Of a stretch of DNA of 64,000 bases, positions 1-10,116 are shown one piece after another. The stretch comes from Nyssa sinensis (lineage: Eukaryota; Streptophyta; Magnoliopsida; Cornales; Nyssaceae). The DNA is taken from NCBI GenBank assembly GCA_008638375.1, contig CM018051.1, positions 10,942,387 to 11,006,386 of the forward strand, written 5' to 3'. The notes below the pieces were generated by a model. The model had not been told where the DNA came from, made no database searches, and was given only the letters and a program-made list of their open reading frames with translations. Position numbers and translations under genes: made by a program. The first letter of the stretch is position 1. Every line of letters begins with the position of its first letter.

Positions 1-1271
1 AATGACTTTCCAGCATACGGGAACTTGTCTGGGTGGAGCACTAAGGGGTATCTGGCATGTCCATTTTGCAATAAGGATGCATGTTCCCTACATTTGTCAA
101 ATGGGAGGAAGATATGTTACATGGGCCATCGTCGTTTTCTACCGCCATCGCATGGCTGGCGAAATCGGCAGAAGCATCTCTTTGATGGACAAATTGAGCG
201 CAGATTGCCACATCCATTGTTGTCTGGCAAAGACGTGTTAGCGCAATTGGCAGTTATCCAACCAGTGAAGTTTGGGAAGATACCGGGTAGTAAGAAGAGG
301 AAGCGTACTGATGTGGACTTAAATTGGACGAAGAAGAGCATATTATTTGATTTGCCGTATTGGGAGACTCTTAAGTTGAAGCACAATTTGGATGCGATGC
401 ACATCGAGAAAAACATATGTGATAATGTGCTGGGAACTGTAATGAACATTGAAGGGAAGACAAAAGATAGTCTTAAAGCCCGGTTGGACTTGCAGGAGCT
501 GGGAATAAGGAAAGAGCTGCACTTAATACGTAGCGGTGATAAATATATCGTGCCTCCTGCACAGTATACGTTATCATCCGCAGAGAGAATGAGGATTTGC
601 GAGTGGTTTAAATCGGTGAAGTTCCCAGATGGATGCGCATCGAATATATCTCGGTGTGTAAATGTTATAGATGGGAAAATATCCGGATTGAAGAGCCATG
701 ACTGCCATGTCCTTTTACAACGACTTCTTCCGGTTGCACTACGTGGGTATCTCACCGATCACATATCGACTACAATAACTGAGTTGGGTTGCTTCTTTAG
801 AGAATTATGTGCAAAGACGTTGAATGTGGAAGTACTTGACAAGCTCGAAAGGGATGTTGTCGTGATCCTCTGCAAGTTAGAACAGATTTTTCCTCCAGCT
901 TTCTTCGATATCATGGTCCACTTAGCGGTGCATTTGCCTCATGAGGCAAAAATTGGCGGACCTGTCCAATACCGTTGGATGTATCCAATAGAAAGGTACA
1001 TTTAATTTTCTCAATTGTGTTATCTATCCATCCTAACTATTTTAATCTATAACTGATTATTTATCAAAATAGATATTTGCACACATTGAAGCAATATGTG
1101 CGTAACAGAGTACGACCGGAAGGTTCAATTGCTGAGGCTTACATTGATGCAGAATGTCTCACCTTCTGCTCTATGCATCTTGAAGATATTGAGACAAGGT
1201 TTAATCGTGAAGAGCGAAATGTTGATAGATGTCCTAGGGCAACAAGTTCTTATTGTATAATCTATTCATGA
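1..1271 (+). CDS. CACTA transposase (tnp2 family) C-terminal part with DUF4218, partial
   Basis: Partial DDE-type transposase of the En/Spm-CACTA superfamily, acting in the nucleus on the element ends. The frame is open from the window start and reads through the CPFCNKD and CYMGHRRFLP zinc-ribbon-like motifs, then LKLKHNLDAMHIEKNICDNV, the block just before DUF4218. A short intron fits 996-1,072: the donor follows GAAAG at 995 and the acceptor AG is at 1,071-1,072. It joins the PIER block in phase to YLHTLKQYVRNRVRPEGSI and then AEAYIDAECLTFCS, the DUF4218 signature. The second exon reaches a stop at about 1,269-1,271, after EERNVD. The N-terminal half, including the transposase-associated domain, lies outside the window. 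This stretch shows no in-frame stop apart from the intron. Confidence 0.9.
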
Positions 1272-1306
1272 AATCACTTTTCATAAGCTACTATTTATTT
1301 GCTCCA

Positions 1307-1804
1307 GCGAGACGAGGACACCGGTGCACCACCCAGCCCCATTGATTTGTGGCACAGGACGCACTACAACCCCAATAAGGGTTGGGCTGGGCCTGAAGCA
1401 CAGCGGCTTTATGTAAGTTTTTATTTAACTTGCTACAGTATTACTAATTTAATATTAATCTAAAGTTATAAAAGTAGTAACATATATTTATGTTTTTATA
1501 GGAGGAGATGGTTCCGGCTGCGTGATCAGCCGACACCTGAGGGTCAGGATCCGCCGACCGATGACCAGATACGGGAGACTGTTCTGGGCAAGAGGCGTGG
1601 CTATGTGCGTGGCTTAGGGACTGGGATGGCGCCGACAACATCGTCCTTTGATAGTGATGCTAGGGCACACTCAGCTACGGAGGCAGTTCAACAAGAGAAT
1701 GTAGTGCTGCGCCAGAGACTAGATAGCCTCGTGGAGCGATATGCCGAGATACAGACTCTTTTGCAAACGATGATCAGCCAAGAGCGTGACTCTTCACAAC
1801 CTTG
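1307..1804 (+). pseudogene. Transposase_24-type second CACTA gene (TNPA-like), frameshifted
   Basis: Second gene of the CACTA element, related to the plant Ptta/En/Spm Transposase_24 family. Exon 1,307-1,412 encodes GAPPSPIDLWHRTHYNPNKG and ends at a GTAAGT donor. The next exon starts at 1,502 and contains QIRETVLGKRRGYVRGLG, followed by a heptad-like coiled-coil region around QQENVVLRQRLDSLVERY. Between them, at about 1,513-1,518, one extra C relative to family relatives shifts the frame and gives TGA soon after. The exon ends at 1,804 before another GTAAGT donor, and the matching acceptor is at 4,116. Joined there, the first new codon reads TGA, so the natural stop may lie at the junction. 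CACTA element 3 carries a related gene on the minus strand. Confidence 0.75.
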
Positions 1805-1829
1805 GTAAGTTTTTAAAATTATATACTTT

Positions 1830-3993
1830 CGTGGATTTTTTATTTATATAAAACGCACTGAAGACACATCACACACCTCAAAAATGATAAAATAGACTTG
1901 CACGAACTTACGACACTCGGTTCCGATGCCCGGTTTGAAACTTATGCAAGTTTCAGCCTCAAAAAGGCCCATTTTGGGGTTTTGACATACCAAAATGCTG
2001 GATATCGGCCTAACTGCACCGAAACCACCTCACACACCTCACAAATGATAAAATAGACTTGCACGAACTTACGACACTCAGTTCCGATGCCCGGTTTGAA
2101 ACTTATGCAAGTTTCAGCCTCTAAAAGGCCCATTTTGGGGTTTTGACATACCAAAATGCTGGATATCGGCCTAACTACACCGAAACCACCTCACACACCT
2201 CACAAATGATAAAATAGACTTGCACGAACTTACGACACTCGGTTTCGATGCCCGGTTTGAAACTTATGCAAGTTTCAGCCTCAAAAAGGCCCATTTTGGG
2301 GTTTTGACATACCAAAATGCCGGATATCGGCCTAAATGCACCGAAACCACCTCACACACCTCACAAATGATAAAATATACTTGCACGAACGTACGACACT
2401 CGGTTCCGATGCCCGGTTTGAAACTTATGCAAGTTTCAGCCTCAAAAAGGCCCATTTTGGGGTTTTGACATACCAAAATGCCGGATATCGGCCTAACTGC
2501 ACCAAAACCACCTCACACACCTCACAAATGATAAAATAGACTTGCACGAACTTACGACACTCGGTTCCGATGCCCGGTTTGAAACTTATTCAAGTTTCAG
2601 CCTCAAAAAGGCCCATTTTGGGGTTTTGACATACCAAAATGCCGGATATTGGCCTAACTGCACCGAAACCACCTCACACACCTCACACATGATAAAATAG
2701 ACTTGCACGAACTTATGACACTCGATTCCGATGCCCGGTTTGAAACTTATGCAAGTTTCAGCCTCAAAAAGGCCCATTTTGGGATTTTGACATACCAAAA
2801 TGCCGGATATCGACCTAACTGCACCGAAACCACCTCACACACCTCACAAATGATAAAATAGACTTGCAAGAACTTACGACACTCAGTTCCGATGCCCGGT
2901 TTGAAACTTATGCAAGTTTCAGCCTCTAAAAAGCCCATTTTGGGGTTTTGACATACCAAAATGCCGGATATCGGCCTAACTGCACCGAAACCACCTCACA
3001 CACCTCACAAATGATAAAATAGACTTGCACGAACTTACGACACTCAGGTTCCGATGCCCGGTTTGAAACTTATGCAAGTTTCAGCCTCAAAAAGGCCCAT
3101 TTTGGGGTTTTGACATTTCAAAATGCCGGATATCGGCCTAACTGCACCGAAACCACCTCACACACCTCACAAATGATAAAATAGACTTGCACGAACTTAC
3201 GACACTCGGTTCTGATGCCCGGTTTGAAACTTATGCAAGTTTCAGCCTCAAAAAGACCCATTTTGGGATTTTGACATACCAAAATGCCGGATATCGGCCT
3301 AACTGCACTGAAACCACCTCACACACCTCAAAAATGATAAAATAGACTTGCACGAACTTACGACACTCGGTTCCGATGCCCGGTTTGAAACTTATGCAAG
3401 TTTCAGCCTCTAAAAGGCCCATTTTGGGGTTTTGACATACCAAAATGCCGGATATCGGCCTAACTGCACCTGAAACCACCTCACACACCTCACAAATGAT
3501 AAAATAGACTTGCACGAACTTACGACACTCGGTTCCGATGCCCGGTTTGAAACTTATGCAAGTTTCAGCCTCAAAAAGGCCCATTTTGGGGTTTTGACAT
3601 ACCAAAATGCCGGATATCGGCCTAACTGCACCGAAACCACCTCACACACCTCACACATGATAAAATAGACTTGCACGAACTTACGACACTCGGTTCCGAT
3701 GCCCGGTTTGAAACTTATGCAAGTTTCAGCCTCAAAAAAGCCCATTTTGGGATTTTGACATACCAAAATACCGGATATCGGCCTAACTGCACCGAAACCA
3801 CCTCACACACCTCATAAATGATAAAATAGACTTGCACGAACTTACGACACTCGGTTCCGATGCCCGGTTTGAAACTTATGCAAGTTTCAGCCTCAAAAAG
3901 GCCCATTTTGGGGTATTGACATACCAGAATGCCGGATATCGGCCTAACTGCATCGAAACCACCTCACACACCTCACAAATGATAAAATAGACT
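1830..3993. repeat. 161-bp tandem repeat array, about 13 copies
   Basis: The anchor TTTGACAT recurs at 1,981, 2,142, 2,303, 2,464, 2,625 and onward, 161 bases apart, up to about 3,914. Copies are very similar, mostly single-base differences. The array lies between a GTAAGT donor (1,805) and a TTTATTTCAG acceptor (4,107-4,116), so it would be removed with the last intron of the second CACTA gene. A diverged array of the same family lies at 29,853-31,590. Confidence 0.97.
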
Positions 3994-4424
3994 TATGCTA
4001 CTTTATGTCGTTCTTACTATTTATGCATGCAAAAAATAAACAAAAAATTATTCACATTCTATGTTCATATATATTTAATAATTGTTCTAATATATGTCGT
4101 TTGATCTTTATTTCAGATTGATCGGGGATTATTGTCGCGGCGCCGTCTTTATTTTTTGCATCAGAACTTGTTATTTTTATTTTTTATTTTCATGGACATC
4201 TGTAGTAACATTTTGGAGACAATTTTTAATTTTTCTATTTAGTGATGAATGGTACATTTACAATTGTACATAATTAGTTTAATATATATATGAATGTATT
4301 TTTTTGCTTTAAAATACTCATTTCAGAATGCGTGAGTTTTATTGTATATCAGGATGGATGATTGATACAGGTTTAAACAGGAACAAAATAATATTAAAAC
4401 AAAGCAAATATGGTTGAGAAAAAA

Positions 4425-4920
4425 AAAAAAAAAACACTTTTAGCGACGCACATCATAGCGTCGCTAAAAGTTTAAATTTAATTTAAAAATTCGCAAAAAA
4501 TCACTTTTAGCTACGCACAGCGAGCGTCGCTAAAAGTCAGTATTGGCGACGCACGCACTGTGCGTCGCTAATAATCACTTTTAGCGACGCTCTCTTGTGC
4601 GTCGCTAAAAGTCTAAATTTAATTTAATAATTCGCAAAAAACCACTTTTAGCGACGCACCTGTGTGCGTTCGCTAAAAGTACGCACTTGGTCATTATTAG
4701 CGACGCATGAATCCCATTATTAGTGACGCACTTTGAGCGTCGCTAATATGCACTTTTAGCGACACCGACGGTTTTGTGCGTCGCTAATAGTATTAGCGAC
4801 GCTACTTTTTGCGACGCCTTAGCGACGGACGTTTGTGCGTCGCTAAAGACCTTTAGCGACGCACAGTTGCACTATTAGCGACGCACGTGTGCGTCGCTAA
4901 TAGTGCATTTTGTTGTAGTG
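4425..4920. repeat. CACTA subterminal repeat field, 3' side
   Basis: More than a dozen short motifs of the form TTTTAGCGACGCAC and its complement GTGCGTCGCTAAAA, often paired as small hairpins, fill the last 500 bases before the terminus. In En/Spm-type elements such repeats bind the element's own regulatory protein; that role here is inferred from the family. The same motif set occurs at both ends of CACTA element 2. Confidence 0.88.
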
Positions 4921-6088
4921 GAAGGATTGCTTCTAAAGGATAGAAACCAGGCCCAAAGGATTCGAATCCGAGCAGCTCGATACCTAATCTTAAACGAAAA
5001 GCTCTACCGAAGATCCTACACATAGCCCTTCTTGCGGTGCCTATCTCTAGAGGAATCTCAATATGTCCCTAGTTGAGATACACGAAGGAATCTGTGGTAA
5101 CCATAATGGTGGTAGAACCATAGCTCAAAGAGCTTTAACTTAGGGCTATTACTGGCCCCATCATGTTGAAACAGGCCAAAGAATATGTTCATAAGTGCGA
5201 CAAATGTCAACGATTTGCTCCGTATCAGCACCAACCCCATCATGAGCTCATTCCTATCGTAAGCCCTTGGCCTTTTGCCTAATGAGGGATGAACATCGTA
5301 GGGTCATTACCAAAATCCTCTCCGAACAGAAGGTACCTATTGATCGCCATTGATTACTTCTCCAAATGGGCAGAAGCTGAACCTCTAACTCACATCACAA
5401 AAGTAAAGGTAAAGAAATTCACATGGTTCGGCATACCTCATGTCATCATTTCAGACAATGGTACGGAGTTTGCTGGAAAGGTGTTCAAGAAGTTCTATAA
5501 AGATTTGCACACCAGTCACCATTTCTCCTCACCAGGGCACCCCCAAGCTAATGGCCAAGCTGAGGTCCCCAACTGCATAATTCTTGAAGCCATAAAGAAG
5601 AGGTTAGAAGAAGCCAATGGAAGATGGGTCGAGGAACTCCCTAGAGTGCTCTAGGCCTACTGTACCACGAGAAAAACACCAACTGCAGAAACACCGTTCT
5701 CACTCCCATACAGTTCTGAGACAGTAATTCCTGTCAAAATTGACATGCCAACCTTGAGAACAGATGCCTTTGATTAGGAAGCCAATGACCATCATCTCAT
5801 AAAAAATTTGGATCTGCTTGAAGAAAAATGCGAGTAAGCCCAAATTAGGACTGAAGCATACCAACAGAGAATGGCCAAGAGCTTCAACCAAGGGCTAAGA
5901 CTTCTCTACTTCCAGGTCGGGGGCCTCGTATTAAGAAGAGTGTTCCCAAAATACCAAAGACACCACCATGGGGAAGTTCTCCCTCAATTGGGAAGGACTC
6001 TACAAGGTAACCAAGATCGTCAGGCCCACGACGTACTGGTTGGAGGATGTAATTGGGAAACCTTGTACTTAGGCCCTGGAATGTAGAG
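4921..6088 (+). pseudogene. Ty3/gypsy integrase, degenerate
   Basis: Integrase part of a gypsy polyprotein. The zinc-binding H2C2 region is seen in pieces around 5,085-5,215, ending in the KCDKCQRFA motif. The catalytic core follows: DYFSKWAEAE supplies the first aspartate, ISDNGTEF the second, and the GQAE motif the glutamate (5,289-5,654). The C-terminal part includes AYQQRMAKSFNQ, LVLRR and a GKFSPNWEGPYKV-like block that appears in more than one frame. It ends near 6,086, just after the WNVEHLYKYY-type tail of the Tat lineage. Stops occur at about 5,652, 5,776 and 5,836, and at least one frameshift separates 5,891 from 6,000. Confidence 0.87.
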
Positions 6089-6139
6089 CACTTATACAAA
6101 TACTATCAATAAAAGAGTTCTTTTTTTTTTTAATGTTCT

Positions 6140-6415
6140 TATCTTAATGTACATACCCTGAAAAACCTTACGGCTATTGCAAGTGTTACAGTTCTGGTCC
6201 ATCTCAATTTATAGACCCCTAAAAATCTTGCAGTCATTGCAAGTGTTACAGGTTTGGCTCATCTCAATGTATAGATCCCTAAAAACCTTACAGCTATTGC
6301 AAGTGTTACAGGTCTGATTCATTTCAATGTACAGACCCCTAAAAACCTTGCAGCCAATGCAAGAGTTATAGGTCTGGTCCATTTCAATAAACAGACCCTC
6401 AAAGACCTTATATCC
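6140..6415. repeat. Tandem repeat, about 61-bp unit, 4-5 copies
   Basis: The unit contains AAAAACCTTRCAGCYATTGCAAGTGTTACAGGTCTGGTYCATCTCAAT in diverged form and recurs at roughly 61-base steps. It sits between the integrase and the antisense ORF region of the Ty3/gypsy element. More irregular TTGCAAGTG-containing text continues to about 6,990. Its function is unknown. Confidence 0.85.
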
Positions 6416-7039
6416 ACTACAGACTTTGACTTAGTCTCAAGTTCAAAATATCTCTATCAAAGGTCTTGATTCAATTACTGCTTTTAAGGATCACCATTAG
6501 ATTTAATTACGAAGTGTTGGTTCGGTTGTTACACTTGAAGGTCAATACTTGATTACAAGGTGTTGAATATTTCGATTCAGATTCAAAGTCTTACACTTGA
6601 TTTAATTGCAAGTGGTGAAGCTCTTGATTCAATTGCAAGTTTTAAAAATTTGTACCGGATCCAGTCGCAAGTAATTATGTTCAGAAGTCAATTATTAATT
6701 CTTACTTGGTTTAATTACAAGTTATGAAAATCAAACTTAAAGTTTCACAGAGCTGTGATGATTTGGAATTAAGACTTGTTTAAAGTGCTGGAGTTCATTG
6801 CAAGTGCTAAAACTCGGTACATCATGACAAGCAACATATCGACATCTAAAGTATCTTACAAGTATGACTATTCTGGAGATTTTATTGACAAATAATGCAA
6901 GTATAAAGAAGCAATACACAAAAGTTTTGAAGAAGTTAATTTCATTGACAATTGGCCCAAACTCGGGAAAGTTACAAGGAAATAAAATAAAGTACAAAAC
7001 TTCCTAGTCTACTGGTGGTTCGAAAGCCTCTGGAGCATC

Positions 7040-8405
7040 AGAAATGAAGGAGAACTCGCTCTACACCACAATAAGATCAATTTGTTGTTGTTGTTGTTGT
7101 TCTTCTTCTTCTTCTTCTTCTTCGTTTTCCTTAAATTCAGCACACTGCATCCATATCAGCTTCGCTTTGGTGCGTCAGCCGGGGGAAGGTCGGGAGGCTT
7201 TACCTCATTATCATTGTCCCGCACCCCGATCTTACCAAGAGAGACTTCAATGTTGTTAGTCCCAGCCAGATCAAGGTCAGGGTATTTTTTGAGGAGCTTG
7301 GCTCTGAAGGTGCGGTACCCGTGCTCAATCAGCTCTCAACCCATGTCCTCAACCTCAGCCTTCATGTCATCCTCAGTTTGAGCTCTGGCAGAATCGACAG
7401 CTTCTTGGACTTTCTTGAGGGAGGTAAACTAGAAGTCTTCAAACCTCTTTTGAAGGTCTTCCAACTTTAGCGTGAGGGAATCCCATTTAGACTCCAGGTT
7501 GGAGTAAGAATTCGTAGCCTCCTTCAACTTCTCCTCGGTTGTAAAGGCAGGCTATCCTTAGTAGTAGCCTAGCCTCATCTAGCTCGGATTGGAGGTTATC
7601 AATCAACTCCAAATCTGCTAAAGACCCCACAATGGGAGCAAGGCTGTGCATAGTCTGAAGATAAGAAAACAAGCAGGTCAGAATAGACAGAACTTCAGAA
7701 CATTAAAGAAAAAAAAAAAATCTTGAGAGCAAGTTTTGAGTTACCCTCAACTGGAAGGTCATCAAGTCCTTGGCGATCTTCTCTGCCTTCAAACCTTTAT
7801 ATTTGCTTGGGCCCGAAGCCTAAGACTCATCAAAAGCCATTTTCGCGGCTAGGTAGCCGGAGTCATCAGGCATGACAGCAGTAGTAGCTGCAACAACCTT
7901 CTCTTTCCCCCTTTTCTTGGTAGGAACTACAGAGGCAGGGGGAAGGGAAGACTTGGGAGTAGGAGAATCCCTCATATCCTCATACACTGTTCGGTCTGGG
8001 GAATTAGAGAGGAGCCTCCTCCTCGTCATTTGGAGAGGCGGCTCGGCAGGGGAAGAAGTCTCTCCCACCGTCTTTTTCTTTTTCCCTAGTGCCCCAGTTA
8101 GACATCAGGGACTTCTTCAGATTGCTAGCCCTATTTTTTGTCAAACCGACCTCCATCAGGTGCCCAGGGGAGAGAATGACAGTATGGGTGCGGTTACTGG
8201 TTTGAAGAAGCCTTTGGTACTTGTCGTGAAGGTCAACGGTGAAAATTGATCTCTTCTAAGCCCTTTTATCTGCCGAAAGGACACAAAACACAAAAATCAT
8301 ACAAACAGTATGAAATAAAGACAGAGGCAAGAATATTCCAAAGAGGGGGTCTCACCTTTAATCCTGGTACTTCGGGGAAAAGTCGAGGTCTGGCCCTCGT
8401 AGTCT
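7040..8405 (-). pseudogene. Antisense ORF region of Tat element, downstream exons (weak)
   Basis: On the minus strand, downstream of the Transposase_28-like part, short open stretches occur: 8,068-7,820, rich in S, P, K and R and with an MTRRRLLSNSPDRTVYEDM block, and 7,672-7,487, with LADLELIDNLQSELDEARLL, which looks like coiled coil. Candidate intron signals separate them. This pattern (low-complexity linker, then coiled coil) matches the C-terminal half of plant gypsy-type transposon proteins with a Transposase_28 head. Frames are broken and I cannot fix the exon borders. A simple run of TTG/TTC triplets covers 7,081-7,124. Confidence 0.5.
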
Positions 8406-8413
8406 TCTAGCTC

Positions 8414-9055
8414 CTATCCTCCTCCCACGAAGAAGTACCACTTCTTCCAAGTCTTGTTGGAAGTAGGTATTGAGGACAGGGATTTGACCCCTTTGTCAAA
8501 GGACATGTAAAATAAGCCCTCTGACCTCAGAAACTTCAAATCCATATTACTACGGATTAACTCGAGATCTACTTCGACGCCGTTCAGATGCTCTAAAACT
8601 ATAAATCCTAACAAATGCCTCTAACCATTAATGTTGAGGTCGGCAGGACAGATATTAAACCACTTGAAAAACTCTCTAACTAAGAGAGGAAGAAGAAACC
8701 TAAGTCCCATCTCGAACCATTTGAGATAGGCACAAATTTCACCCCGACCGATGTTAGTAAGGCAATCTAGGGATCTAGGCGCTTTACAAGTTACATTTTG
8801 GGGGAAGTCGAAAACTGCCCTCAGAGCACGTAGCATGTCCTTAAGAATGGCGCTTTCTCCCTTCTCCCTTTGGGATGGCCTACCAGAGGTTTCCCTCGCT
8901 ACATTCCTAGGTTCAAGGAAAGCGTCTACAATCCTAAGTTCAGGGCTTTGGGGGGAATGCTTAACTACCCTATTCTCAGAACTCCTAGAAGGACTACTAC
9001 CTATGACAAGAACTTGTGATGGCACAGTCGTCTCAAAAGAGTTTTTTTGTGCCAT
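8414..9055 (-). pseudogene. Antisense ORF with Transposase_28-like domain, one nonsense codon
   Basis: This minus-strand frame starts with ATG at 9,055 and runs to 8,621, where TAG interrupts it; the same frame then continues open to 8,414. The segment has a serine-rich N-terminus, then EICAYLKWFEMGLRFLLPLL and FFKWFNICPADLNING. Past the stop come LGFIVLEHLNGVEVDLE and the FYMSFDKGVKSL and WKKWYFFVGG motifs. This order matches the putative gypsy-type transposon domain (Transposase_28, PF04195) found in Tat antisense ORFs. The stop replaces a residue that is normally tryptophan, so it is probably TGG to TAG. The function of this protein is not established in any plant. Confidence 0.75.
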
Positions 9056-9496
9056 AACCGATACCCGACGTAGCGTCAGAGGCCGACATTATGAAAATAA
9101 AAGAGAATAAGAACAAAGAATGAAATGAACGGTTGAGTGCAAACCGAACCTGAGACTTGATCGGAGAAAGGGGGCTTCTCAACGGCGACAATCTCTTCAC
9201 TATTTTTCACTCTATTATACGACGGAGCACTTTTTGGAGGCAATGAAAATGATGAAGGGAAGGGCGTACGTATACCCCCATTTCTTTTTATAAAAGGCTA
9301 AATGGTGGCGGCCCATCACTCTGAATCCGTCACGACTGTTGGAGGAATGATGGCCTCGAAAGCCTAAATGACGGCTAGCGCAGTCAATGCCATATCAACG
9401 ATTGTCACAGAAAATGAAGCGCCATGACGCGTGGATATAACACGTGACCCTTCAAAAACCCTTAGCCTCAGTCACGCGATGTGCCAAACTAAGGCT

Positions 9497-9517
9497 CGGG
9501 GGGGGGGGGGAAGTAGC
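9497..9517 (+). promoter_or_regulatory. Polypurine tract of Ty3/gypsy element
   Basis: A run of about 13 G followed by AAGTAGC lies directly before the TG that opens the LTR. This is the expected place and composition for the plus-strand primer site of a gypsy element. Confidence 0.75.
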
Positions 9518-10116
9518 TGATATACCACAAAAGACAGACCAGTCCCCACATTACATGTGTATATGCAGAGCATTCATGTAGACAGACCAAATGAGGCTCT
9601 CCTATCCAGAACAGACAGACACATAGAGTTTAGGGCCTCCTTGTTTGGAGTCTCGCATGATATCCGGTCTTACCTTCAGAACTGGAAATACTGAGCACAC
9701 ACATAAAGGGGTCTCGAGCTGGTCACCGCCTTGTATGGCCTATGGACTTGGAGATAAGGAAGCAAAACGCGATAGGAAAACTGCCATTCTTGGATATCTT
9801 TCACTCTTTACTCTTGTAGGGCGCAAAGTTCAACATGATAACTACCATATTTGGATATCAATCAAATCCCTATTTTTGCGATTCCAAATCTTACTCAATT
9901 TAGGAGATCTGTAGCCTATAAATTGAACCCTAAGGCCCACTTTTCAATTACGCTTTCTTAATTACTTTCAATTACACTCTTTTCTTTTAGTTTTTACTAA
10001 CTTTATCATCGAAGTGGCCACCGTCGGAACCAACCCGGTGGCACTCTGATTTTCGTCTTTGAGTACTTGACAGACGACGAAAAACGGAGCCCCACTGATG
10101 GAAAAGTGTAACATCA
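9518..10116 (+). repeat. 3' LTR of the Ty3/gypsy element, about 599 bp
   Basis: It opens TGATATACC and closes GTGTAACATCA, so the ends form a short inverted repeat (TGAT/ATCA). A TATA-like CCTATAAATTG at about 9,915 is placed as an LTR promoter would be. The GACGACGAAAAACGGAGCCC block near the end is of a kind common in Tat LTRs. The other LTR is outside the window, so borders rest on terminal motifs only; the bases after 10,116 (ATATA) would be the target duplication. Confidence 0.72.

Larger units (their letters stand above)
1..4920 (+). mobile_element. CACTA element 1, 3' part (5' end outside window)
   Basis: This is the downstream part of an En/Spm-type (CACTA) DNA transposon. In order it holds the end of a tnp2-type transposase, a Transposase_24-type second gene, a 161-bp tandem array inside an intron, a field of short GCGACGCAC-type subterminal repeats in both orientations, and the terminus TTGTTGTAGTG at 4,910-4,920. 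That terminus is the complement of the CACTACAA 5' end typical of the superfamily. The 5' end lies before base 1, so the 3-bp target duplication cannot be tested. Ty3/gypsy pol sequence starts directly after 4,920, so this copy appears to sit inside that retroelement. Confidence 0.93.
4921..10116 (+). mobile_element. Ty3/gypsy (Tat-like) retrotransposon, 3' part
   Basis: From 4,921 the sequence reads as the end of a gypsy pol (integrase), then a noncoding stretch with tandem repeats, then ORFs on the opposite strand with a Transposase_28-like domain, then a polypurine tract and an LTR. An antisense ORF between pol and the 3' LTR is a known trait of the Tat lineage. The 5' LTR, gag and most of pol lie beyond the CACTA insertion and outside the window. 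Several in-frame stops show that the copy is inactive. Confidence 0.85.

Noticed and set aside
117..755. 212-codon minus-strand ORF
   Set aside because: It is the complement of the conserved tnp2 transposase frame, which reads with clear family motifs on the plus strand.
1942..3906. Series of minus-strand 63-124 codon ORFs (MVCQNPKMG... type) over the tandem array
   Set aside because: They are the same reading of the 161-bp repeat, recurring only because the unit lacks stops in that frame. They lie in an intron on the opposite strand and show no family resemblance.
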